A DNA stretch of 64,000 nucleotides from Hypericum androsaemum (lineage: Eukaryota; Streptophyta; Magnoliopsida; Malpighiales; Hypericaceae), in contig OZ023188.1 of the NCBI GenBank assembly GCA_963995505.1, forward strand, positions 14,273,912 to 14,337,911, in the 5' to 3' direction. Position 1 is the first letter of the stretch, and every line of letters begins with the position of its first letter. The notes below the pieces were generated by a model. The model was not told the DNA's origin. It saw only the letters and a list, made by a program, of their open reading frames with translations, and made no database searches. The translations under genes and the position numbers were made by a program. Of this stretch, positions 11,501 through 22,545 are shown in pieces.

Positions 11501-12330
11501 TTTTTAGTTTCACGATTTGGTTTCTCTGTCTTTGTTGAGTAGAAGTAGTGTGGAAGAAAAAAGTATTTCTATCTCCCCATTTCAACCACTTAATTCTATA
11601 ACGCTGATGCTATAATGTCTCTTCCTTATCGTAAAGCGTACTCAATTAGTTTTTCAAGACTTTTTCTTCATCTTTACAATGAGCAGCATGGTCAGAAGCC
11701 TCAAGATAAGATAACAGTTGAGTTAACAGTTTAATTCTCCTACGTCTATTATCATTTCTGTTCTTACTCCAACTGATAGGATTAGTAGTGAACCACTTAA
11801 TTTTGTTTTTAAAATAGAGGGAGGGTCTCCAGAAGAGGGAGTGGACCAGGAATGATCAATCATGTCCCTATAACCCTCCTCCACGGTCCCAAATTGCTCA
11901 AAACGAAAAGGTCTTTTCTGAATTTTTGAAAAGTTAGTATCCAACAGTAGAAAGGCATGGTCATAACCCACAGAAATGGGACCATGGATCACTTAATCTT
12001 TGGTAAATAAGTTTCTCCAATCCGCATTAATGTGAGCTCGGTCTAATGTTTGCAACATATTGGCGGAATCAAATCTCAGCTTAGACCAAGTGAAGGGGTT
12101 GCCTTTAAAACCAAGATCAATCAAGGCTCCCTCCTGCATAAACGCACGAAGTAAAGACATTTGCCAAATATCGAGAGCATTTCCACCTTTTTCTTTCATT
12201 GGAGTTCAAAATTAGATTAAGATCACCTAAACAGAGCCAAGGGTTATAAGAGTTACAACAGATGCGATTAAGCTTAGTCCAAAATCTCTTCTTCCTACCA
12301 GAATCAAGTTCGCCATACACAAGAGACGTA
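8559..12330 (-). pseudogene. L1 ORF2 pseudogene (endonuclease, RT, RNase H)
   Basis: Pieces in order on the minus strand: endonuclease-like WLCLGDLNLIL near 12230 and a GFKGNPFTWSKLRFDS segment near 12080; linker with KWGDRNTFFFH near 11570; RT with LNLKKAYDSVN near 10880 and catalytic FADDT near 10570; the thumb/connection region 9788-10261; zf-RVT with WRTARNSLL near 9470; and a C-terminal RNase H (FNCDASW near 9010) running to 8559 in a 330-codon open frame. The order and spacing match plant L1 ORF2. Frame changes between nearly all pieces show it is dead. The RNase H frame is long only by chance or because it decayed least. Confidence 0.85.
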
Positions 12331-13944
12331 GCCCAAGCATTGCCATTAATAAGATCCTTACAAACAATATCTATCAGATTCTTAGATCTAGAAATAACTT
12401 CAACCTTAATTTCATGATTCCATCAAAGAGCTAAGCCGCCCGAAAGACCAACATGATCAACGTAAACACAGTTCAAGAACCTACAACTTTGATGCAATCT
12501 CTCCATCTTCACTCTCTGCTGTCGTATTTCCATAAGAAAGACTATTTACGGAGAGTGCTTCCGGATAAATCCTTTGAGGACTTGAACTGTCAGGGATGAC
12601 AGTTGCAAGCAATGGCAATCATTGATTATCGAGATACATAAAACCGGGGTAGACTGAAGTAGATTCCTTATTAATTTTGAGGAGAAGAATCAGTAGTTCT
12701 AGAAGCCCCACGACTATAACCACCCCGATACAAACCTTTGAAAGGTTTTGGTACTGGTTTGGAAGCCGGAGATCGACTAAGAGGACCGCCTGGTGAAGAG
12801 GAAATAGACAGGCCCAGAGAGAACTTCCCAAACTCCACATGCGATAAAGAATTAAACAAGGGAGCAACAGCCGAGTTAAGATTAGACGAAGAAATCTAAT
12901 TGGGCTTTTTAGTAGATTTAGGGTTAGGTTTTGGATTTGCAATTGGGGATTTTCTCTTGGATCTGGTTGGAGAGAGAGGGATCGGGTGAGATGGGAAAGA
13001 GAGAGAAATGGGCAATTTTCTCTTTTGGTCACAGAGAGGGGAAAGGTTTTTTAGATTGTCCACGTGAGCAAGGGAGAAAGTTTTTTTTGTTTGGTTGGGA
13101 GTGGAATAATCCGTCTGGCCTTGTTTATCTAGTAAGTAAATCATCCTTGGATTAACCGAAATGGTTGGGTTTGAACCATGTGGGGTGGACCCCGAGGGAG
13201 GAACCTCCAACTGTCCCTTCAGCCACAGCAGAACAGTAGAGGGAGTGGGCTTAGTGGACTCTTTAATGATGATCCCCACATCTTTCGGACGAGACCCCGA
13301 CTTGACAGATGGCAACAGAGAGAAGGTAGAGAGTGATTTTACCAAATTATCCCCAACTTCAGAAGACAGAAATCCAGATGACCCATGGGGGACAATTTGG
13401 TAAATTATTTGAAGAGTACGCGCCATCTATAACCTTAGGCTGCTTCAGAGAGTTAACCACCGCCGGAACAGGAGAGCGAGTGATCTGATCGTTCGTCGCC
13501 TGGGAAGAGTCACCTATCAAAGATGGGCTTCGAGGGAGCAAGGAGAGGGGCCTCGACCGGCTAGAGAATGGAGGATCTACCCTTAACCAAGCACCAAAAG
13601 GGAGATCCTTAATCACCTTCTTCTTCAGGACCTCTGCCATTACACCATCAATCGAACAGAATCGATGTGAGCGGCCCAGTTTACCACAGAAGAAGCAAAT
13701 TTCTGGCAGCCTTTCATACTTAAAAGGAGACCAGCCAAGGGTCCTTCCCAACTCGAGGAATACGGAACCCTGTTGAAAGAGGCTGGTCCACTGCAACCAC
13801 GACTTTCAGGCCAAGGAAAGCACTTCTTCTCGGAGATGCCAATTCATCGACAACAGATATTTGAATTGTCTACCAATAGTCACAGCCGTTTGACGGCTAA
13901 TCATGTTCCTAGGTAATCCATGAACTTGGATAGGGGTTAGAAAA

Positions 13945-14640
13945 AAAATCTCATCTCCGAAATTTTTTTCGGATTCAGATAATTGTGTGTTCGGATTTAG
14001 ATTATCCGAAATTTTTATTTTGGATTCGTATTTGGATTTGGATTTGAAAACCATAAATTCGGATTATCTGAATATCCAAAATTTAAGTATGACTTAATAT
14101 AGGGGCTTTTTCTGCAAAATTTATATCTAATTTATATAACTTGTCTGTAGTGTGCCGAATTGACAGACCAAAGTCACCTACTAACCAAACCCTAAAAGAA
14201 AATTACAGCCGCCTCTATGCTCTCCACTTCGTTCGTCTCTGCTCTGCACCCTTGATCCAAAGTGTGGATCGAAGATTGTCTCAACACCTCGTCTCTGTTC
14301 TTTTTGTTTTTTTGTGCGGACTTCTCTGCTCTTTTGTTGTTTATGGGATATTTTGGCTTTTGCCTTGATTACGTCGAGGTGCTAATAGCTATAGGTTTCA
14401 ATTCTTGTTGATCCACACTTTGGTTTTTGATTGTGCGTTGGTTTCCATTCTTGTTTAATGGTTTTTATCTTATCATCTTGAAATTCGGATAATTTAGATT
14501 ATCCGTATCCTTATTCAAAATAATTTTGAATTTCAGATAATACACTATTCTAATTCGGCTCATAAAATAGTAATTTTGGATATTTCGGATAATGAAAATT
14601 TTGGATAATTCAGATTCGGATAATCTGAATGCTCACCCCA
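13945..14640. mobile_element. AT-rich insertion with 'ggataat' palindromic ends in L1 ORF1
   Basis: About 0.7 kb interrupts the DUF4283 reading of ORF1. Both ends are dense in attatccgaa/ttcggataat motifs, repeated in both orientations, which suggests subterminal inverted repeats of a non-autonomous DNA element. The interior has a C/T-rich stretch and the phrase 'ccaaagtgtggatc' near one side that recurs inverted near 14415. No target duplication could be fixed. Confidence 0.45.
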
Positions 14641-14859
14641 GTCCAAAGAACACTCGGGTCCCACTCCTTAAGTATCAGATGTTGGTCCGCTAGAGACCAA
14701 GGAGTTTTATTCAAAGCCCGATTTTTATCTTCCAATAACTTGAAAGAGAAAGAGAAGATATTTGGGGCCAGCAAACCCACTTCCAGACAGGGCTGAGTTC
14801 GAAACCGAAAAAAATCTGACTCACCGCTAACCCGACCAACCCAACTCACCGCCAAAAGC

Positions 14860-15690
14860 CAACCCGTCGAAATAAATGGTGTCGTGTGTTGGCGGTCAGT
14901 TTAAACCGATCATGCGGTGCGTTTTGGTGTGGGTTTTTTCCTAACCCGTTACACTGTCTCACCGAAGGAGTCGACCGCCCCTGCTCCTCCTCCCTTCTCC
15001 CTTCCCTTCCCGACAGTCAGCTGGTGACCTGGTGTCCGGCCATCGATCCGCTCTTCCTCCCTTCTCTGAAAATTGCTCCTCCTCCTCACATCTCCGATCG
15101 CCGCTACTCCTCTGTGGAAAATGTCCTGAGCTTGAAGATGGATCAAGAACTGATCCAGAGACGAACACCAGAGATTGAAGAACTCAATGGAGAAGAAGAG
15201 GGAAAACTATTTATACTACATTATTAGAAGCTTATAGAAGCTCTAGGAAGCTGGATGGAAACAAAGACTGGGCCAACTGGAACTACCCATTTCCAGTAAC
15301 TCGGCCCACTTGAGCATTTGGGCCCGAATATTAAAATAAAGATCGATCCAACTTCTTCTTCCCTGTGTCGTGCACCTGCTTGTTCATTCGGTGCACTCGT
15401 CGGAGCATTCGTCAACATCCTCCCTTGCCTTCAGTCTCTTCTGTCTTTTCCCTACCATCGCTTCCGTCGTAACTCAGAGTCCCTCTCTCTTCAGTTCACA
15501 CTGCCAAACCGATCATCACATATCACACCGTCGCACCGTGAAACCATCGGCGTAGGGCATCACCATGACACCGTCGATTGGATTTTGAGGAAATTGACAA
15601 CATCGGTGTCGGTGGGAAAAAGTGACCCAAAACTACCACACTGACATTTCCTCACCCCTACTTCCAGATCAGATAAAGGAGTACCCTATG
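14860..15690. mobile_element. Second insertion in L1 ORF1, origin unknown
   Basis: Interrupts ORF1 between the VGKIV piece and the SFKLLEDK piece. It is C/T-rich and has short open frames on both strands without recognisable domains. Insertion is inferred only from the break in the ORF1 reading; ends are approximate and no terminal repeats were established. Confidence 0.4.
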
Positions 15691-16329
15691 ATTTAGCAAC
15701 ACTTGCTTTAAGATATGGGGGCCTTGAAGGACAGGAGGAAACAATCTTTCCTACTAAGACCAGCTCTGGGTCCCAGTCCTCCAAATTAACGTTGGGCTCC
15801 AGAAGGATGTCGGGACCATGCTTTTGGAGAGCCGATTTTTTGAGTGCGTCCTCCAGGAGCGCACCGTGGTCAAACTCGTTATCCATAGAAAGTATCCTAA
15901 AAAAAGAAAATATCTGACCAAACATGATTTTTCTCTTTTTCTTTGGTCAAAATATCCGACCAATCCTGAATTCTTTGGTTCAACCTTATGAACCAGAAAA
16001 TATAGGGTCAAAAATTTGGTTAAACCACCCGGTCCAATCATTTTTGGGTGTTAGTAAGGTTGGCAATTTTTTGGCCAAACTCGGTACGTTCTCTTGACTG
16101 AATTGTAGTTCGACCGGTCCGACTGTTAGTCAGACTCTGTATTTAAAAACCATGGTTGTTAGTGTTTGGATGATGTCAAGTTCTGCATCTTCTTAACTGT
16201 GGTGCATTTGGAAAGGAATCTTTGATCTTCTCGATGTGGTTTCATGGAGTTGCAGAAGATAAAGCTAGAAGAATGAAGCGTGAAAGCATGCCTTATAAGT
16301 TTATATATAATTTTTGAAGCTGCGTTTGA

Positions 16330-16500
16330 TGAGCACCTTTGTATAGCCTAATTGGTGATGGTGTCCGCCTTTGACTAGAAGACCTACGTTCAATTCTCCC
16401 AAGAGTGAATTTTCCACGTCAGCATCAAACAATCTCATTCACTATCATGTGGCAATCCATGTTGGCTATAAAACGATATCGTTCGTAGAAAAATATTCTG
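16330..16500 (+). mobile_element. Possible tRNA-derived SINE head
   Basis: tagcctaattggtgatgg near 16347 resembles a pol III A box and gttcaattctc near 16392 a B box, with tRNA-like spacing of about 35-40 bases. The tail and target duplication are not identified. It is too diverged for a tRNA gene. Confidence 0.35.
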
Positions 16501-16629
16501 ACCGGATCTTGGAACCGGTACGTGATAAAAATTGAAATGAGTTGGACCTCTTTTACGGTTTTGAAACCATAGAATACTCAAGTAAGAATCGGTGAAATTA
16601 CAGGATACTTAAATGTACTTTTTTCAAAA

Positions 16630-16764
16630 TTTAATATTCAATACCATGCTTTAGCTCACCCAGTACGTCATTCGACTGAGTGACATCTCTAGTGACTCAA
16701 ACGCATCAAGCCAAAAGAATTCTCCTCCTATCTCTATAAATACCTAACGCACCGACTCCCAACC
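16630..16764 (+). promoter_or_regulatory. Displaced promoter of CAD copy B
   Basis: This matches the copy C proximal promoter (35035-35158), with the acgtcattcgactgagtgacat block at about 16662-16684, TATAAA at 16735-16740 and the start of the leader up to 'actcccaacc'. The rest of the leader resumes at 20335, after a retrotransposon. Promoter and start codon are therefore about 3.7 kb apart instead of about 110 bp. Confidence 0.85.
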
Positions 16765-17302
16765 TGATGATTTCTACATGTCTTATATACACATATATAC
16801 ATGTGGATTATAGCATATTACAATCTAGAAATCGAATCAAAGCTAACGTTAAATAAATTCACGAATGAATTCGTTAAATCGTAAACACACTTACTTGTTG
16901 TAGTGCAGTATCCACAGGATCGTAACGGATTCTTGTCACCGGTCGGTTCTTACTCGCGGTATGTCGGAGTCAAGAACAATTTCCACGACTTTTATTTGCC
17001 TTGGAGACGATTCGAGAACACAGGGATCAATCATATATTTTTCCCTTAATGTGTTTCCAATTCTCTTCTCCTCTAACCCCCAATCCCCTCGTTCTTCCTC
17101 CATCCTTCTTAAAGGAGGAGGAGAGCTTTCCACCATTACCATGAAATAGGTGCTCACTCCACTAACCAAAATTAGTGGTAATTATTAGTGGAAACATTAG
17201 TGGACAAGTCCACTAATTATTAGTGGCTTGTCCACTAAATTAGGTAGAGGTAAATCAATTGGATTTGGACTAATTATTTTAATCTTGGGTGATATTCCAA
17301 CA
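16765..17302 (-). repeat. 3' LTR of the copia insertion (538 bp)
   Basis: The terminal sequence in element sense begins TGTTGGAATATCACCC and ends CA. Bases 17025-17302 are identical to 20057-20334. It contains several short ttagtgg/ccactaa palindromes. Confidence 0.88.
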
Positions 17303-18647
17303 ATCTCCCACTCACACATGATTGAACATATTCAATATTTTCTCTTATCGTAATAGGCAAATATTTCGTGCGACCAGCATACATCGAGTGCACGTAGCTA
17401 AACTCAAGAGCACATTTCGGCCACTTGAATGATAGCATCTCGATATCTCCATTACGTAAAGTATGCCTTACCCTAGGTCTTATTTCACATTCTTTGTCTC
17501 CACATGTGATTTCTGAAACAATCTATTCGTGTTCACTATTGTATTGCTCTCAATACAATAGGTGCACCAGTGAACCACGAAGCTTTTCGAATGTGATCAA
17601 TAAAGAACCTTCTCCCTTAACAATATTTTTTCCATCATGATCCAGCCTGCTTTTCCAGTCAGCCTTGCCAGGTCGAATCAAACATGACCCTTTAAAGACT
17701 TTCCAAGCTAGCAGCACTGAATCATATTTCCAAAATATATTTAGGATCTTAAGGGTAGAGTTCCGGAAACCATAGTTTTCGGAGTTGGTCTCACACCAGG
17801 GAAACTGAAATCACTAAATAATAAAATTGATTTCCCATCCATAGGTCGAAGAGCACACATGACACTATTCATGTGCTATGGTGTACTTTCCTGTTAAAGG
17901 AGCACATGTCTCTCGCAAATAACACCATACTAGAGCATCAGCCTTGATGTTTACAAACACCAGCTTTAGTCTACACAAAGACTACTCTAGGCTTTCAAGA
18001 CAGAATTTTGGTAAGTTCCACTTACTTCTTACCGTTGGATTTCTTATAATCTAATAAGTTCCAAGAACTCATTTAATGTAGCAATTATTGCTTACACATA
18101 ATCTTGCGCTTTAACAAGACTGCTCTTGTAGTTAAGCAAGACGGCATTCATATTTTAGAACAGGCACTCGATAATTCATGATGTTCTAAAATTGCCTCAT
18201 CCTAGTCAAGAATCAACTCACTGACTCCCACTGAGGTAAACACCCGTGTGAGTGGGCTACTTCTCTGTCTGACATGCATTGGAGTAAATGTCACTCAAAA
18301 TAACATTTACATCTGTATTGCTGACATAGCATCAAGTTCCATTGAATAGTAAATTCAACAGATGCTATACAAGCACAAATAACTCACTCGCAAATCCTGG
18401 GACCTGACATGTTTCTCAAAACACATCTGAGGTTCAACTTTGGATCTGCCTTTATATCTCATGTAGATATGTATTTCATGCTCATTTCTTTGCACACAAC
18501 TATTTCGCAAAGAATCTGCTCACTGATTCTCTTGAGGTCGTTAGGGATAAATAGATTAAGACTCTTCTTAATAATATCACTTCTTACATAGCAGCTATAG
18601 AAGCAAATTAGTCTGTCCCTACAGCTCACTTGGAGATAGACACTAGT

Positions 18648-19409
18648 CTATATATAGCTACTCCACGAGATAGCTACTCCAATTAGCAAGAAGAATAAAT
18701 CCCAATATGGATTTTCACATATCCATATCTCAGCCCAACAGGCATTAGAATAACCCCTCAATATCAAGTCTTGACTTGATAACTCAATGATGATTCTATA
18801 ATCATTTTTGAGTACTTCATAATTTCTTTGACCGCTTGTCAATGTGCTTTGCTTGGATTGAGACAATCCATAGCATTCGCTTAAAGGACATCTATCACAT
18901 CCTTTAGCTTCTGAGGTATTTTTGGATATAAATCTTTATTCAGAAAATGACCTTTTGACTACTAGGGCATACAATAGATCGATGTCATCACATTTGAATC
19001 GTCCAACATAAATGATTCCTTGAAATCTTAATTCCGAGTATGTAATCAACCTCTCTCATACCTTTTATCTCAAAGTTGGCTAAAAATCATACTTTGACCT
19101 TGATAAGATATCTTTAGTCAATTCTGGCTATTCGTATGTCATCTACATACAATATACAATGACAAACTTTTTCTTGAGCATTTAAAATAGACATCATAGT
19201 ACTCGTCAATCAATTCGAAATCATATGACATGATCGAAATCAAACGACGAGTACAAGAGTGTCTTGAAGACTGTATGAGGCCATGAGCAAATCTCAACAT
19301 TAGCAAACTCTAAGTTTACTGCCTCATTCTTTTGGATTTGACCCTCTGGTTGAACCACATAGGTTTCTCCATCCAATTCTCCACCGAGAAGTACAGTCTT
19401 TACATCCAT
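18648..19409 (-). pseudogene. Ty1/copia RT and RNase H remnants
   Basis: Minus strand: MDVKTVLLGGELDGETYV (19409 down) is the RT motif usually read as MDVKTAFLNGEL, followed by VVQPEG. LILRGYSNACWAE and VAISWSSYI near 18660-18770 match the RNase H region (usually GYSDADWAG and ISWQSK). The catalytic RNase H aspartates of GYSDADWAG are not present. Frameshifts and stops lie between; not functional. Confidence 0.75.
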
Positions 19410-19914
19410 TTGATGTAGCTCTCGATCAAGTAAGTCATTATAGCCAAAACTTAAAAGGCATGAATCTCACAACAACCGAGAATGACTTCTCATAGTCAGT
19501 GTCTTCACGTTGTGTGAATTTTATGACAGCTAAGCAAGTCTTTTATGCTTAATCGTGAGAATCTATTAATTCTCAAATTGCGCCCCTTAGGTAGGTCAAC
19601 ATTTAACCAGTTCTTAAACATGGTTTTGTTTTATGAAAGTCATAACTTTCTTCATTGCTCAAACTAATTCATTCTAATTGGGAACCGATAGAGCATCATA
19701 AATATACTTGTGTTCATTCTCATCTTATAGGATTTGCTAAAAGCAATCTCACTTGTATCTTTATTCAAGAGAGCATTTCCCACACCTTTGATCTTAAGTC
19801 GTTAGTGTGAAAATTTTATTCTTTTAGCTTCACGAAATTCCATTTTTGATAAACATCTCTTATATTCATCGTAATTTGGAATCGTATTCCTACAGAAGTT
19901 ATATTCCAAACTCC

Positions 19915-20060
19915 CACTGAATTTTAGAATTTTACTCCCACTGAGATAAAGATCAATCATACTCCCACTGAGATGAAGATCCTTCATACTCATAATGAGA
20001 TGAAGATCATTTTGATCATGAACTTCTGGATCAGATGGAGCTCCCACTGAGATAAAGATC
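19915..20060. repeat. Short 'actcccactgagatgaagatc' repeats
   Basis: Three to four imperfect copies of a roughly 26-bp unit containing ctcccactgagat(a/g)aagatc lie just inside the truncated 5' LTR. The last unit ends in gatcaatcat, the same string at which the LTR resumes, so it marks a microhomology deletion junction. Confidence 0.7.
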
Positions 20061-20334
20061 AATCATATATTTTTCCCTTAATGTGTTTCCAATTCTCTTC
20101 TCCTCTAACCCCCAATCCCCTCGTTCTTCCTCCATCCTTCTTAAAGGAGGAGGAGAGCTTTCCACCATTACCATGAAATAGGTGCTCACTCCACTAACCA
20201 AAATTAGTGGTAATTATTAGTGGAAACATTAGTGGACAAGTCCACTAATTATTAGTGGCTTGTCCACTAAATTAGGTAGAGGTAAATCAATTGGATTTGG
20301 ACTAATTATTTTAATCTTGGGTGATATTCCAACA
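20057..20334 (-). repeat. Truncated 5' LTR of the copia insertion (278 bp)
   Basis: Identical by eye to 17025-17302. The remaining LTR part and the primer-binding site are absent. The junction is at gatcaatcat, which occurs both in the LTR (17025) and in the internal repeats (19949 and 20057). Confidence 0.88.
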
Positions 20335-20434
20335 CAACCAAAATCAGTAAGTACCCAAAACTAATAAAATACATTGCCTTTCAAGTGTTTCGAAGAGAAT
20401 CATAATTTCGATTTCAATCCAAGACGAAAAAAAA

Positions 20435-21772
20435 ATGGTTGCCAAGTTGCCGGAAGAAGAGCACCCCGTGAAGGCTTTTGGATGGGCAGCTAGAGACACG
20501 TCTGGTGTCCTCTCTCCCTTCAAATTCTCTAGAAGGTAATTTGGCTCCCTATTTTTTCTTATCTCTTAACGGCATTAATTAATTAGCCATTTTCATTAAC
20601 GTTACAGATTTAAATTGTTTTCTGCAGGGCAACCGGAGAAAAGGACGTAACCTTCAAAGTGTTGTTTTGTGGGATGTGCCACTCAGACCTTCACATGGTC
20701 AAGAACGAATGGGGCATTACATCCTACCCTCTCGTCCCAGGGTAATTTTCGTCGCCATCGACTGATCCGAATTCGAACTAAATTATATTACAGAGTTCTT
20801 ATTACCCAATTTTAACGCAGGCACGAAATTGTGGGAGTAGTAACTGAAGTGGGAAGCAAAGTAGAGAAGTTCAAGATTGGAGACAAAGTGGGAGTTGGAT
20901 GCCTGGTCGGCTCGTGTGGTTCGTGTGGAAGCTGCAAGGACGATCTTGAAAACTACTGTCCGAAGAGTATACTGACCTACGGCGCCAAGTACCACGACGG
21001 GACCATCACCTACGGAGGCTACTCGGACGTCATGGTCGCGGAGGAGAATTTCGTAGTTCGGATCCCGGAGAGCCTCCCTCTTGATGCAGCTGCTCCTCTC
21101 CTGTGCGCCGGGATCACGGTTTACAGCCCCTTGAAGTATTACGGACTCGACAAGCCCGGTGCTCATGTTGGTGTCGTTGGCCTTGGCGGGTTAGGCCACG
21201 TCGCTGTGAAATTCGCCAAGGCTATGGGTGCGAAAGTCACCGTGATTAGTACTTCCGCTAGCAAGAAGCAGGAGGCTATTGAAAGTCTTGGAGCCGACTC
21301 GTTTCTGGTCAGCCGCGATCAGGATCAGATGAAGGTAACAAACATGTTTGATCAATTTTTTCGAACCCGAAATGTATTTTTCGACGAGCCTGATGGTTTG
21401 GTCTGTGTGTAGTCTGCAACAGGTACAATGGACGGTATAATTGACACGGTATCTGCAGAACATCCGATCGCGCCTTTAGTAGGACTTCTGAATTACCACG
21501 GCAAGCTTGTCCTGGTCGGTGCGCCGCCGAAGCCTCTCGAGCTTCATGTCTTTCCTCTGCTTGTAGGCAGGAAGATGGTAGGTGGCAGCAACATTGGAGG
21601 GCTCAAGGAAACACAAGAGATGATCGATTTCGCGGCCGAGCACGGGATTACTGCAGACATTGAGGTCATCTCTGCGGACTACATTAACACGGCCATGGAA
21701 CGAATACTGAAGTCGGATGTGAAGTACCGGTTCGTCATTGACGTCGGGAACACCATGAAGTCCGATCGGTAA
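20435..21772 (+). CDS. Cinnamyl alcohol/mannitol dehydrogenase-like gene, copy B
   Basis: Same enzyme and gene model as copy A, with exons 20435-20535, 20628-20741, 20821-21334 and 21413-21772 (362 residues). All zinc ligands (Cys51, His73-Glu74 motif, Cys167; Cys104/107/110/118) and the GLGGLG dinucleotide motif are intact. The coding sequence looks functional. Its transcription is questionable: the leader is split by a 3.57-kb antisense copia element, so a transcript from the native TATA box must cross the element, be spliced, or be replaced by one starting in the LTR. After the element the leader has a gtaagt string (20346) absent from A and C. The gene is in inverted orientation to A and direct orientation to C. 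Confidence 0.93.
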
Positions 21773-21904
21773 TCGAGTCGGACTTCGACATCTGAAGTTT
21801 TGATCCGCGTTGGAATAAAATCTCTTATCGTTTAAAAAAAGATGTTATTGTCAGTTTGTGGAATCTGGTTTTGGGATATAATAATGTGTTGTTTGGTTTA
21901 GTTC

Positions 21905-22325
21905 CGCTTTGAGGCCCATAACGAGATCTTCACTTCCCGCCTACAAAGGCCAAACAATACCCGTTCGGGAATCGCTTCCCGCCTATAAGAATCAAGTGGG
22001 CCCACCACCTATAAGCCCAGGATCGCCTTTCCGCCGATGGACCAAACGAGCCTCTCGCCTGGACTCGCTACTAGCCTTCCCGCCTACATGGGCGAGAGGG
22101 GCCTCTCGGCCGTGCTCGGCTACGTGAGCGAGAGGGGCCTCCCGCCCGGGCTCCCAAAGTGGAGCTAACATCACGCCCGCGTAGGCCAAGCGGTATGCCT
22201 CTCTCGCCCGAGGCAAACCGAGTAGCCCAATGGGCTGTCCCAATGTACCGACGAGCTCGGACCGGTTCACGCAAACTCGGAGATAGGTTGTCATCAATTC
22301 GAGGCATTAATTTCGTACTCCAACA
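21905..22325. mobile_element. 421-bp GC-rich insert, copy B side
   Basis: Flanked by agttc at 21900-21904 and 22326-22330. It is the same insert as 1706-2126. Copy C runs from the same point (agttc near 36953) into different, AT-rich sequence without it. Confidence 0.5.
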
Positions 22326-22545
22326 AGTTCTATAGTAAAATGATATTCGGAATTACTCGTCAAACAAAATTACAACTAAATCTAATAGACAACCACTGAA
22401 ACACAATAAAACCAATAGACACCACAAAATCAAACTAATTATTATTAATTAATTAGCCTTTGGATTGATCGATCCATTTCTCTATAAACTCTAATTTCAA
22501 TTGCAATTAGTATGTATAATTAGCAATATTTTAAAAACCGACCTG

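Larger units (their letters stand above)
12896..15925 (-). pseudogene. L1 ORF1 pseudogene split by insertions
   Basis: A DUF4283-like ORF1 can be followed across three separated pieces on the minus strand. The first begins at about 15885 (MDNEFDHGALLEDAL) and ends in DPELVLVGKIV near 15750. The middle contains NIFSFSFKLLEDKNRAL and a WSLADQHLILKEWDP motif near 14640-14790. The last starts with PIQVHGLPRNMISRQTA near 13900 and has a zinc knuckle CFFCGKLGRSHRFC near 13670-13700. Joined they follow the family order, so the DNA between them was inserted later. The C-terminal third reaches about 12896 with further frameshifts. Confidence 0.7.
8530..16000 (-). mobile_element. Decayed L1 LINE with two internal insertions
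   Basis: A minus-strand L1-type non-LTR retrotransposon. Order in the element's sense: ORF1 (DUF4283-like plus zinc knuckle), then ORF2 with endonuclease, reverse transcriptase, zf-RVT and RNase H. A short A-run (minus strand of 8527-8535) follows the RNase H end, as expected for the 3' tail. ORF1 is broken by extra DNA at about 13945-14640 and 14860-15690. The 5' edge near 16000 is approximate. Many stops; inactive. Confidence 0.8.
16765..20334 (-). mobile_element. Ty1/copia retrotransposon in the 5' UTR of CAD copy B
   Basis: Starts TG, ends CA, and is flanked by the 5-bp duplication caacc (16760-16764 and 20335-20339); removing it restores the leader seen in copies A and C. The element is antisense to the gene. 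Its 3' LTR is full (16765-17302) and is preceded, in element sense, by a purine tract (17303-17314 in plus reading, atctcccactca). The 5' LTR is cut to 278 bp. gag, protease, integrase and primer site are missing; only RT/RNase H remnants remain. It is a defective, recent insertion. Confidence 0.92.
20340..22545 (+). repeat. Inverted duplication arm containing CAD copy B
   Basis: Counterpart of 1495-3590. It matches through exons, introns, 3' flank, the 421-bp insert and about 215 bp beyond it, ending where the sequence turns to 'aaccgacctggag'. The A side at that point continues into the orphan CAD 3' flank, so the duplication breakpoint is about 22545/1495. Confidence 0.85.

Noticed and set aside
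19915..20060. CRISPR-like short repeats
   Set aside because: Only a few irregular units without unique spacers, inside a plant retrotransposon; no CRISPR or Cas features anywhere in the window.
20831..21412. CAD exon 3 read as a stand-alone 193-codon gene
   Set aside because: It reads through the GT donor into intron 3; splicing to exon 4 restores the family sequence and length.
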